DNA from: Planctomycetota bacterium
GTDB lineage: Bacteria; Planctomycetota; PLA2; JAEUHO01
Assembly: GCA_028281445.1 (NCBI GenBank)
Contig: JANQJW010000100.1
Location: 1-39,863 of the forward strand
DNA length: 39,863 nt
Direction: 5' to 3'
Both the position numbers and the translations under genes were made by a program. The first letter of the stretch is position 1. Every line of letters begins with the position of its first letter. Of this stretch, positions 7,349-15,051 are shown piece after piece. The notes beneath the pieces were generated by a model. It did not search any database. It was given only the letters and a program-made list of their open reading frames with translations, and had not been told where the DNA came from.

Positions 7349-8479
7349 ATGGCCTTGATCGCTCGACTTCGTACCCCGGCAACCGCGCTCGTCCTGGCAT
7401 GCGCGTTCACGCTTCTCCTGGCGGGCTGCCAGAACAGCGGCTGCTGCCCCAGCCCGTGCGCAACGGCCTGTGACACCGGCTGCGAGCCCGTGTCGTGTGC
7501 TCCGGCCTGCGAGCCGAGCCCGGGCGACATCCCCGCGGAGGCCAAGGCCGGCGAGGCGTGGTGCCGCATCTGGATCCCCCCGGAGACGAAGATCGTCGAG
7601 CGCACGATCTGCTGCAAGCCGTCGAGCACCCGCAAGATCCGCATCCCGGCAGAGTACGGAACGCGCCCGAAGCTTGTGTGCGTCGAGCCGCCTCGCCTGC
7701 AGGAGATCACCCGCCCCGGCGTCTGGACGACGAAGAAGCGCGACATCCTCGTCGCCGCCGAGCGCGAGTGCTGGCAGCGCGTGGACTGCGGGCCCGACTG
7801 CGACCCGTGTGTTCCGCGCCAGGACTGCTGGAAGATGAAGAAGCTTCCGCCGCAGTTCCGCACCGTGTGCGAGCCCGTCTGCGTCACCCCGCCCCGCAAG
7901 GAGGTGAAGTTCACGCCCGCCCGCTACAAGCAGGTGCCGGAGACCTTCGTGATCCGTCCCGCGCGCTGCGAGACGGTCATCGAGCCCGCCGAATTCCGGA
8001 CGATCCGGGAAGAGATCGTGTGCAGGCCCGGTCGCTGGGAGTGGCGCCGTAACCCGGATTGCGAGATCCCCGCCGAGACGCCTCTGCCCGCGCTCGAGGT
8101 CGAGATGGTCGACATGAGCGAGGACGGAACGGCCAAGGGCGTCTTCAAGAAGGGCGAGACGGTCCGCTACGACCTGGTCGTGCGCAGTGACAGCGCCGCC
8201 ACGGCGATGCCGAACCTCAAGGTCACGTTCACGCTGCCGCCGCAGCTCGTGTTCGTGTCGGGCGCCGGCAACGGCGTGACGATCACCGGCTCGGATCAGG
8301 CTGCCGCCTCGTCCGTGTTCCCGCTGCCCGTCGGCGGCGAGGTGAAGATGCACATCCTCGCCAAGGTAGTGGACGTGCCCCCGACGACGTTCGTCCAGGC
8401 CACCGCATCGGTGCAGAGCGAGGCCGGTGACGAGCTGGCCGTGGACACCGAGAGCACCTCGCTGACGGGCGCCGAGTAG
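7349..8479 (+). CDS. Cysteine-rich lipoprotein with short Pro/Arg repeats and a DUF11-like C-terminal domain
   Basis: The reading frame is open from 7265, but ATG 7349 has GGGAGGA (7337-7343) upstream and puts the signal at the N-terminus, giving 376 aa. The lipobox LLLAGC (Cys27) is classic. Residues about 28-60 are packed with Cys. Residues 60-235 contain an irregular repeat of about 20 residues built on phrases such as RIPAEYGTRP, FTPARYKQVP, IRPARCETV and IEPAEFRTI, with further Cys. Residues 245-376 resemble a DUF11-type beta-sandwich, a domain common in bacterial surface proteins. The protein should sit on a membrane face outside the cytoplasm. It precedes P1 on the same strand by 213 nt. 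Function unknown; anchoring or nucleating the neighbouring giants by disulfides is speculative. Confidence 0.8.
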   Translation: MALIARLRTPATALVLACAFTLLLAGCQNSGCCPSPCATACDTGCEPVSCAPACEPSPGDIPAEAKAGEAWCRIWIPPETKIVERTICCKPSSTRKIRIPAEYGTRPKLVCVEPPRLQEITRPGVWTTKKRDILVAAERECWQRVDCGPDCDPCVPRQDCWKMKKLPPQFRTVCEPVCVTPPRKEVKFTPARYKQVPETFVIRPARCETVIEPAEFRTIREEIVCRPGRWEWRRNPDCEIPAETPLPALEVEMVDMSEDGTAKGVFKKGETVRYDLVVRSDSAATAMPNLKVTFTLPPQLVFVSGAGNGVTITGSDQAAASSVFPLPVGGEVKMHILAKVVDVPPTTFVQATASVQSEAGDELAVDTESTSLTGAE

Positions 8480-8515
8480 CTTCCGCGTTCGTCTCTCTGT
8501 AGGGCTGCTTGCTGT

Positions 8516-8530
8516 CGTCGCCACGCGACG
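8516..8530 (+). terminator. Short hairpin after the Cys-rich lipoprotein gene
   Basis: CGTCGC and GCGACG pair around a 3-nt loop 37 nt after the stop. There is no U-tract. A second small inverted repeat GTTCT/AGAAC (8614-8629) lies nearer P1. Confidence 0.3.
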
Positions 8531-8692
8531 GACGGTGAGAAATCTCGACATGCGGCGCGTCTAGCCGTTCGAGGCGGATTTCCGTAACTGACCCACATGG
8601 AACGACTTAGCGCGTTCTAGGCCGAGAACTCGAAATGGGGCATCCGCCGTGCACCTGCGCGGCCGGTGGAAACCCCCATTCGGAGTTCGGTC

Positions 8693-11600
8693 ATGTCCAT
8701 GCGCGCGATGTTCTGTGTGCTCGCCCTGGCGCTTGCAGCGCTCGTCGGTGGCGGCTCGAAGGCCGTCCTGGCAGACCCCGGCAACCCCGTCGACTTCGGT
8801 CCGGCAGGCTGGGATCTCGGCAACGCCAATGTCTTCCAGGGTCTGCCCGACAACGATCTCGACCTCGACGGCAGCACGCCGCGCTCGCTGAGCGCGCGGT
8901 TCCTCGTTCTCGACGGCCCCGACAATGACGGGCAAGGCCAGGCGAACGAAGACGGCCGGGTCACGAACATGCTTCTCACGTACGAGGCGCCGAACGCCGG
9001 TGACGCCGTTCGGATCGCGCTCTACGACCCGGACTCCGTCGGGCTCTGGGATCAGCGCGTCGACAACCGCCTCGTCAACTTCGCACCCGAGATCCTGTAC
9101 AAGCTCTACGCGGTGCCGGAGAGCGGCGACACGGGCAACGTCGACGTCCCGGCGCTCCAGGCCCTGCTCGCGGTGCTCAACGATGCGAACACGGCCAACG
9201 ACCCGGCCCCGGTCATGAGCCGCAGCGCGCTCAACGACTTCAACGGCAACGCCGACGACCAGTGGTGCGCGTTCTACGACGCGACGCGCGCCTCGGTGCC
9301 GGCCGCCGCGCAGCACGGCGATCGCGTGCGCCTGCTTCTGCACATCCACATGGTTCCGAACCCCGCCTCCGGAAACCCTGCCGTCTTCTCCGGCAAGGAG
9401 CGTGTGGGCCACAAGGTCGCCTTCAACGGCACCTACCTCTTCCCCGCCGGGACCGTGATCGGCTTCGGTGGTGGCGCGATCGACGAGCGCACGATCTTGC
9501 CCGGTGCGCAGGGCGGCGTCGCGATGCACGTCACGCAGGACCCGACCTTCGTGACGGACCGCGCCATGGCCTCGTTCGGCGGTAGCCGCTGGTACAGCGG
9601 CCAGTTCAACTGGCACTTCCACAGCACGCAGGCCTGCAAGGGCGACATCCTCTTCGACGAGGCCGATGCGGACTGGAACGAGCCGGGCGTGCTCGACCTC
9701 AACCCCACGGGGCTGCCTCCGGAGAACGTGGTCCGCTACATGGACCCGAACGATCCGTTGCTCAACGGCATCATCCAGGACATCTCGGGCTTCATCGTGG
9801 GCGGCACGATCGACTGGGCTGCATTCCCGATCGCCGGGTTCCCGGGTCACGAGGGCTCGCCTACGCCTGTTGGCGCGCCGTTCAGGGCCGCCAACACCGC
9901 GCCTTCGGGCCATGCGTCCGTCACGGCGGACCAGCAGGGCAACTTCAGCGACCCGGCGCTCGCCCCGGCGCAGCGCAACTCGCTGAGCCAGGCCACGGTG
10001 CAGGCCAACCCGGGTCTGTGGTGCCTCCGCTGGGAGGGCGTGGACGCCGCGAACTTCGTGTTCATGCGCTTCGACCCGACCGTCGGCACCACGCCGATCG
10101 ATCCCTGGCTCGAAGGCCGCGTCTTCTGCGATCACAACGAGAACGGCGTCTTCGACGGCAACGACGAGCTCCTGCCCGCCGGCATGGTGAACGACGTCGT
10201 CGTCCAGAAGGTGGACTGCACCACGGGTGCCGCACAGGGCGCGCCGCAGAACGTCGCCGTCGCGGCGGAGGGCACCTGGGGCCCCGAGCAGGTCGCCCCG
10301 GGTTGCTACGACGTCTCGTTGCCCGCCGGCGTAACACTGCCGGTGCTCATCAATCTTCCTCTGCGCGTCGAGGTGCTCGATACCGACTGCACGAAGCGCG
10401 CCGACATTCCGGTGCGTTGCAAGTGCGTCGTCAGCGGTCGCGTCTGGCTGGATGGCGGCGGCCGCGGCTGTGACGGCGTGTGGACACCGAACGCGGACCT
10501 CCCGATGGGTGGGATCGTCATGGAGCTCGTCCTCGGCGGCAACGTCGTCGCGACGACGAACACCAACCCCGACGGCACGTACGTCTTCGGTGACATCCGC
10601 CAGCAGGGCACGTACACGGTCCGCGTGCAGCCGGGCCAAGGCGGTATCGCCGACCTCGTCGGCCCGATGCCCGTCAACCGCCAGTTCGAGTGCACGGGTG
10701 GCGAGGACATTCCGGATCAGGACTTCTGGTTCTGCACCCTGCTGTGCGGCGACGTCTACTGCGAAGAGACGGGCGACTGCACGTACGACCCGGCGGCCGG
10801 CGACATGCCGCTGCCCGACGGCTACTCGGCGCGCGTGACGCTTCGTCCGCTCGATCCGGGCGCAGGGCCGGAGATCAACGTGACGGTCATGGCGCCCGAC
10901 ACGCGCTACTGCTTCGACCCCATCGCGGCCGGCCGCTACGAGGTGACCGTCACGCTGCTTCCGCCCGTCGGACAGCCCCAGTACTTGCCGGCACTGAACT
11001 GCCCGACGACCAAGACGGTCGCGCTGGATCTCCAGAAGCGCCGCGAGCTGGACTGCGACTTCGGCTTCGACTGCACGCCGGAGTGCCGCATCAGCGGACG
11101 CGTGTGGTGCGAAGAGCTGGGCCGCAACTGCGACGGCATCTTCAACAACAACGACGAGCCGATCGCGGGCCTCGAGGTCGAGCTGCGCAGCATGCCCGGC
11201 CGCGCGCTGGTCGATACCCAGACGACGGCGGCCAACGGCACCTACGCCTTCGACCCGGTCACGCCCGGCGACTACGTCCTCGTGATTCCCGCGGGGCAGC
11301 CGGAAGTGGACGGCAAGATCGGTCCCAACCCGATGGAGCGCCTGGTCACCTGCTCGGTGAACGACGACGAGGCGCACGACGATGAGGATTTCTGGTACGC
11401 CACCGCCGCCATCCGCGGCTGCGTCTACTGCGACATGGACGGCAACGGCCGCCTGAGCGCCGGTGACGTACCGGCGGCGAACATCCAGGTCATGCTGACG
11501 GGACCGCTCTCGCGCAACACGGCCACGGGACCGGACGGCTGCTACGCCTTCGAGCTCCTCCAGCCGGGCATATACACGGTGTCCGTGGCGCCCGAGACGC

Positions 11601-14600
11601 AGTTCACGGCACGCAGCCTGACCGCTCCGGTGCCGATCACCCAGATGGTCATGCTTGCCGCCTGCGACGACGTCCGCGACGTGGACTTCATCCCCGGCTG
11701 CCTCGGCCGCATCTTCGGCACGGTCTGGAAGGACCCGCTCGGTGACTGCGACGGCATTCTCGATCCGAACGACGAGCGCCTGAACGGCATCACCGTCCGC
11801 CTCATCGGCCCCGCGGGGACGCAGACGACGACGACCGTGAACGGCGCGTTCGAGTTCAACGACCTGCCGCTCGGCGAGTACACGGTCGAGGTCCTCGATC
11901 CGAACCCGAACGCCGACAACTGCACCTTCGCGGTCTCCGTGGCGCCGCCTGCGGCGTCCACGAACGATCGCTCGGTGGACGTGACGCTCCAGATGGCCGG
12001 GGACGCGCGCCAGGTCGACTTCGGCTTCTGCATCCAGCAGATCTGCGGCCGCGTCTTCCGCCGCGAGATCTGCCTGGACGACGACACGCCGTTCCGCGCA
12101 GGCGTCGACATCCCGGTGGCCAACGTCTGGGTCGAGATCGTCGGCGTTGCCGACGACGCGATCGGCTTCAACACCGCCACGCAGACCGACGCTCAGGGCA
12201 TCTACTGCTTCGACAACGTGCCCACGGGCCGCTTCGAGATCCGCGTCAGCGGTCGCGCCGAGAACGCGCCGTTGCTCGTGGACCTCGTGACCGATGGTCC
12301 GGTGCTCCGCACGCCCACGGTCGAGATCGGGGAGACGATCGACCGTCAGGACTTCGCGTACTGCCCCGATGAGAAGCCCTGCCCGCAGACCCTCTGCGTG
12401 CGTGTCTTCAAGGAGAAGTGCGTCGACAAGCCCGAGAAGCCCAAGAAGTCCTGCAAGTCGGACAAGTCCGGCAAGTCGGGGCGGTCGGAGAAGTCCGGCA
12501 AGAGCGGCAAGTCCGGTGGATCGGACAAGAGCGGCCGGTCCGGCAAGTCGGGTGGTTCGACGAAGTCGGACAAGAGCGGCAAGTCCGAGAAGGACTTCGC
12601 AGCAGCCGGCCACAAACTCCTGACCTGGCGCAAGTGGGAGAAGTCGGGCAAGAGCGGCAGGTCCGGCGGCTCGTGCAAGTCCGACAAGTCGGGCAAGAGC
12701 GGCAAGTCGGGCAAGAGCGGCAAGTCGGGCAAGAGCGGCAAGTCGTGCAAGCCCTGGTCGCCGAAGCCGCCCAAGCAGGAATGCAAGTGCGACGGGCGGT
12801 TCGACCGCGGTGTCGACGAGCCGGCGGCTGGTGTGCGCGTGCGCGTCGAGCGTCTCGACGGCCCCGACGCGGGCACGACCTTCGAGCTGGTCACCGACGC
12901 GAACGGTGTCGCCTGCAAGAAGGACTTCATGCCCGCCGGCGGCACGTTCCGCCTGACGGTGGTACCCGGGCAGGCCGTGCTGGCCGGCTACGAGGCGTCC
13001 CCGAGCACGCCCACCACCCAGGAAGTGACCTTCCACGCCGACAAGTGCGATCAGGAGATCGAGGTTCTCTTCGGCAACTGCCCGAAGTGCCCGCGTCTTG
13101 GTTGCTGCACCGGTGACCTGCACGAGGTCGTGGCGGAGACGCGCTTCTTCGTCGGCCAGCAGGTCGGGCCGGTCAAGGTCGCAGCGACCCTCTATCGGGA
13201 CTGCGACGGCAAGGCGATCGTGGACACGGCCGAGCTGGCCTACGACGGCGCCTTTCCGGGCGGGGTCACCGGCCTGGGCGACGTGGTTCGCCTCGAGGAC
13301 GTGACCGTCGAGAACGGCATCGCCACGGTCCAGATCCGTGCGACCGCGACGGCTCCTGCCTTCCCGCACAAGCGCTTCGGAAAGAACAAGCTCCGCCTGG
13401 ACGTGACGCTCAACGACGTCACCAACAGCATCTGCGAGTCCTTCCGGGCCGAGTCGATGCAGCCCGGTGACCTGCTCGGCTGCAAGACCCGCTACACCTG
13501 CAAGGACCGCTGGTCCTGCAAGAGCGGCAAGTCGGGCAAGTCCGGCAAGTCCGGTGGGTCCTCCAAGTCGGGCAAGTCTGGCCGTGGCTGGGCCAAGACC
13601 GCCTGGAGCTGGAACAAGTCGGGCAAGAGCGGCAAGTCGGGCGGCAGCGACAAGAGTGGGAAGTCGGGCAAGAGCGGCGCCTCGTGCAAGAAGCGCAAGC
13701 CCTGCGTGCCGACCGCCGGCCCGCGCCGTGTCGACTGGGACGCTCACGACTGCAAGAAGGGCGCGTTCGGCATCGTCCAGATCTGGTGCTACGCGGATCT
13801 CTGCCGCTGCAACCCCGAGGCCTGCGACCCCTGCATCGACAACAACGTGTTCATCCTCCGGGACCACCCGGACGGGGCGAAGCGTGACCCGCTCTACGGC
13901 CTGCGTCTCGACGAGCTGATCGACGTGACCCGGGGCCACGACGTATTCACCTTCAGCTTCGACCCGCGTTGGAGCTCGGCGGTCGACATGAAGCTCACGA
14001 TCGACCGTGACAACAACGTCGTCCGCATCGCGGGCACCGCCTTCGGCGGCCTCGATGTCGGCAGCACGTGGTCGAGTAATGACGCCTATGTCGGTCTCTG
14101 GGACATCGAGTTCGTCTACGACTCGAGCAACGTCCAGATCAACGACAAGGGCCACGTCCTGGTCTCCGGCGGCTCCGAGGTCAACGGCCGCAACCGCGGC
14201 TGGATCCAGAAGCGTGGGGGATCTCGCATCCCCCTGATCGACTGGTCGAACGGCAAGACCGTGTTCCACTTCGATCAGAGCGGCCACCGCGGCGGCAAGC
14301 CGTGGGTGGGCTGGGGCTGGCTGACCCACAGCGGCGGCGACCACGTCTACTCGTCGGACTGGCTCTTCACGGCGTACTCGCTCTGCGAGCCGATCCCCCC
14401 GAGCAAGCCGAGATGCCCGAAGAAGTCGGACAAGTCCTGCAAGAGCGGCAAGTCCGACAAGTCGGGCAAGTGCAAGCCTCGCAAGAAGCAGCCGAAGTGC
14501 CCCCCGACGTCGCAGAAATCCGACAAGAGCGGGAAGTCCGGCCGGTCTGCGAAGAGTGACAAGTCGGATAAGTCCGGCTCGAAGAAGGTGAAGAAGACCA

Positions 14601-14644
14601 AGAAGCGGAAGACCGCTAAGAAAAAGGCCTGGCGCCGCCGCTGA
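8693..14644 (+). CDS. Giant secreted SdrD_B-like protein P1, with Lys-Ser-Gly linkers
   Basis: The product is 1983 aa from ATG 8693, which has GGAG (8682-8685) 7 nt upstream and places a signal peptide (cleavage after AVLA, about residue 24) at the N-terminus. GTG 8666 in the same frame would add nine residues before it. Order by residue: an unrecognised domain (27-471) rich in Trp, His and Asn; a degenerate first module (472-576); SdrD_B/Cna_B-like modules A (577), B (682), A (795), C (907, with a DMDGNG calcium-loop-like segment), D (1004) and E (1114-1224); KSG linker (1255-1354); a short module (1364); a CC-containing module (about 1465-1605); KSG linker (1610-1665); a terminal domain (1674-1903) reminiscent of modules in PEP-CTERM-type matrix proteins; and a basic KS tail (1910-1983). 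No LPXTG, PEP-CTERM or T9SS sorting signal is visible. It is paralogous along its length to P2. A surface fibre or matrix role is inferred. Confidence 0.88.
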   Translation: MSMRAMFCVLALALAALVGGGSKAVLADPGNPVDFGPAGWDLGNANVFQGLPDNDLDLDGSTPRSLSARFLVLDGPDNDGQGQANEDGRVTNMLLTYEAPNAGDAVRIALYDPDSVGLWDQRVDNRLVNFAPEILYKLYAVPESGDTGNVDVPALQALLAVLNDANTANDPAPVMSRSALNDFNGNADDQWCAFYDATRASVPAAAQHGDRVRLLLHIHMVPNPASGNPAVFSGKERVGHKVAFNGTYLFPAGTVIGFGGGAIDERTILPGAQGGVAMHVTQDPTFVTDRAMASFGGSRWYSGQFNWHFHSTQACKGDILFDEADADWNEPGVLDLNPTGLPPENVVRYMDPNDPLLNGIIQDISGFIVGGTIDWAAFPIAGFPGHEGSPTPVGAPFRAANTAPSGHASVTADQQGNFSDPALAPAQRNSLSQATVQANPGLWCLRWEGVDAANFVFMRFDPTVGTTPIDPWLEGRVFCDHNENGVFDGNDELLPAGMVNDVVVQKVDCTTGAAQGAPQNVAVAAEGTWGPEQVAPGCYDVSLPAGVTLPVLINLPLRVEVLDTDCTKRADIPVRCKCVVSGRVWLDGGGRGCDGVWTPNADLPMGGIVMELVLGGNVVATTNTNPDGTYVFGDIRQQGTYTVRVQPGQGGIADLVGPMPVNRQFECTGGEDIPDQDFWFCTLLCGDVYCEETGDCTYDPAAGDMPLPDGYSARVTLRPLDPGAGPEINVTVMAPDTRYCFDPIAAGRYEVTVTLLPPVGQPQYLPALNCPTTKTVALDLQKRRELDCDFGFDCTPECRISGRVWCEELGRNCDGIFNNNDEPIAGLEVELRSMPGRALVDTQTTAANGTYAFDPVTPGDYVLVIPAGQPEVDGKIGPNPMERLVTCSVNDDEAHDDEDFWYATAAIRGCVYCDMDGNGRLSAGDVPAANIQVMLTGPLSRNTATGPDGCYAFELLQPGIYTVSVAPETQFTARSLTAPVPITQMVMLAACDDVRDVDFIPGCLGRIFGTVWKDPLGDCDGILDPNDERLNGITVRLIGPAGTQTTTTVNGAFEFNDLPLGEYTVEVLDPNPNADNCTFAVSVAPPAASTNDRSVDVTLQMAGDARQVDFGFCIQQICGRVFRREICLDDDTPFRAGVDIPVANVWVEIVGVADDAIGFNTATQTDAQGIYCFDNVPTGRFEIRVSGRAENAPLLVDLVTDGPVLRTPTVEIGETIDRQDFAYCPDEKPCPQTLCVRVFKEKCVDKPEKPKKSCKSDKSGKSGRSEKSGKSGKSGGSDKSGRSGKSGGSTKSDKSGKSEKDFAAAGHKLLTWRKWEKSGKSGRSGGSCKSDKSGKSGKSGKSGKSGKSGKSCKPWSPKPPKQECKCDGRFDRGVDEPAAGVRVRVERLDGPDAGTTFELVTDANGVACKKDFMPAGGTFRLTVVPGQAVLAGYEASPSTPTTQEVTFHADKCDQEIEVLFGNCPKCPRLGCCTGDLHEVVAETRFFVGQQVGPVKVAATLYRDCDGKAIVDTAELAYDGAFPGGVTGLGDVVRLEDVTVENGIATVQIRATATAPAFPHKRFGKNKLRLDVTLNDVTNSICESFRAESMQPGDLLGCKTRYTCKDRWSCKSGKSGKSGKSGGSSKSGKSGRGWAKTAWSWNKSGKSGKSGGSDKSGKSGKSGASCKKRKPCVPTAGPRRVDWDAHDCKKGAFGIVQIWCYADLCRCNPEACDPCIDNNVFILRDHPDGAKRDPLYGLRLDELIDVTRGHDVFTFSFDPRWSSAVDMKLTIDRDNNVVRIAGTAFGGLDVGSTWSSNDAYVGLWDIEFVYDSSNVQINDKGHVLVSGGSEVNGRNRGWIQKRGGSRIPLIDWSNGKTVFHFDQSGHRGGKPWVGWGWLTHSGGDHVYSSDWLFTAYSLCEPIPPSKPRCPKKSDKSCKSGKSDKSGKCKPRKKQPKCPPTSQKSDKSGKSGRSAKSDKSDKSGSKKVKKTKKRKTAKKKAWRRR
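12455..12754 (+). repeat. P1 Lys-Ser-Gly linker 1
   Basis: Triplets of the form [K/R/G]-S-[G/D/E/T] run in register, with Ser fixed in the middle position. At 12590-12643 the run is broken by an insert with Trp, Leu and His (LLTWRKW). Near its end three perfect 18-bp DNA copies, 12686-12703, 12704-12721 and 12722-12739, encode KSGKSG each. Confidence 0.95.
13520..13687 (+). repeat. P1 Lys-Ser-Gly linker 2
   Basis: A second xSx triplet run separates the CC-containing module from the terminal domain. It is broken once by GRGWAKTAWSWNK, an aromatic insert like the one in linker 1. It ends in a Cys followed by a basic stretch. Confidence 0.95.
14420..14641 (+). repeat. P1 basic Lys/Ser C-terminal tail
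   Basis: The last 74 residues begin with KSD/KSG triplets, pass through a Cys/Pro segment, return to KSD triplets and end in a Lys/Arg cluster (KKVKKTKKRK, then WRRR). Such a tail could bind polyanions; there is no sorting motif. Confidence 0.9.
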
Positions 14645-14655
14645 GCCGCCGAACA

Positions 14656-14678
14656 CGCGCCTCTGACAGGGGGGCGCG
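14656..14678 (+). terminator. Candidate terminator hairpin after P1
   Basis: CGCGCC (14656-14661) pairs with GGCGCG (14673-14678), extendable by C-G and G-U pairs across TCT and GGG. It lies 12 nt after the stop codon and is not followed by a T-run. Confidence 0.4.
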
Positions 14679-14980
14679 GGGAGTAGGAACGACGTGGGAA
14701 GGTGGACCGAACGCAACACGGGCGGGAGTCGCCCGAGTCGTCCGTCCGGCGCAGGAGCGGCCGGCGGTTCGAATGCTCATTTTTTTGGACATCTACGGAC
14801 GTTCAGACCGATTTCGCGGAAGCGAATCGACCTCGTTCGACTGAACCGGTCGAAGGGCCTGTCGCAGGCTGAAACGCAGCATGGCGGAGGCGCGCCGCGC
14901 TCGCCATAATGTCGCCGCGCTCACGTGGTGTGAGTGAGCGGGAGGACTGCGGCGTCGAGCCGGGTCTTCCAACAGGTCTC

Positions 14981-15007
14981 CGCGACCGGCCGTCATCGCC
15001 GGTCGCG
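14981..15007 (+). promoter_or_regulatory. Perfect 10-bp hairpin in the P2 leader
   Basis: CGCGACCGGC (14981-14990) and GCCGGTCGCG (14998-15007) are perfect reverse complements around the 7-nt loop CGTCATC. The stem ends 34 nt before the P2 ribosome site. It could stabilise the very long mRNA, attenuate transcription, or end a read-through transcript from P1. Confidence 0.55.
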
Positions 15008-15051
15008 CAGGCATTTAGGGATTGTCTCTCCAAGACGGTGGGAGAAGGTTG

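Larger units (their letters stand above)
14645..15051. other. 407-bp gap between P1 and P2
   Basis: No credible ORF is visible. The gap holds a hairpin after P1 (14656-14678), a run of T (14780-14787) set in an otherwise GC-rich stretch, and a perfect 10-bp stem just before P2 (14981-15007). Both a P1 terminator and a P2 promoter may lie here, but no convincing -35/-10 pair was found. Confidence 0.6.

Noticed and set aside
12686..12739. The 18-bp tandem copies as a CRISPR-like or noncoding satellite
   Set aside because: They are in frame, encode KSG repeats and have no spacers.
445..14672. CTCTGACAGGGG present both before the lipoprotein gene (minus strand) and after P1
   Set aside because: Shared 12-mers are expected by chance in a window of this size, and the contexts differ.
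8561..14719. A 2052-codon open frame on the minus strand across P1
   Set aside because: It is a shadow of P1. The plus frame has a ribosome site, signal peptide, domain repeats and a full-length paralogue. The minus frame translates to Leu/Ala/Arg- and Val/Asp-rich low-complexity sequence, as expected from the codon bias of the KSG and SdrD_B regions.
14763..14778. GGTTCGAAT followed by a T-run, resembling a tRNA T-arm and terminator
   Set aside because: The flanks cannot form the 5-bp T-stem, and no D-arm, anticodon arm or acceptor stem fits upstream.
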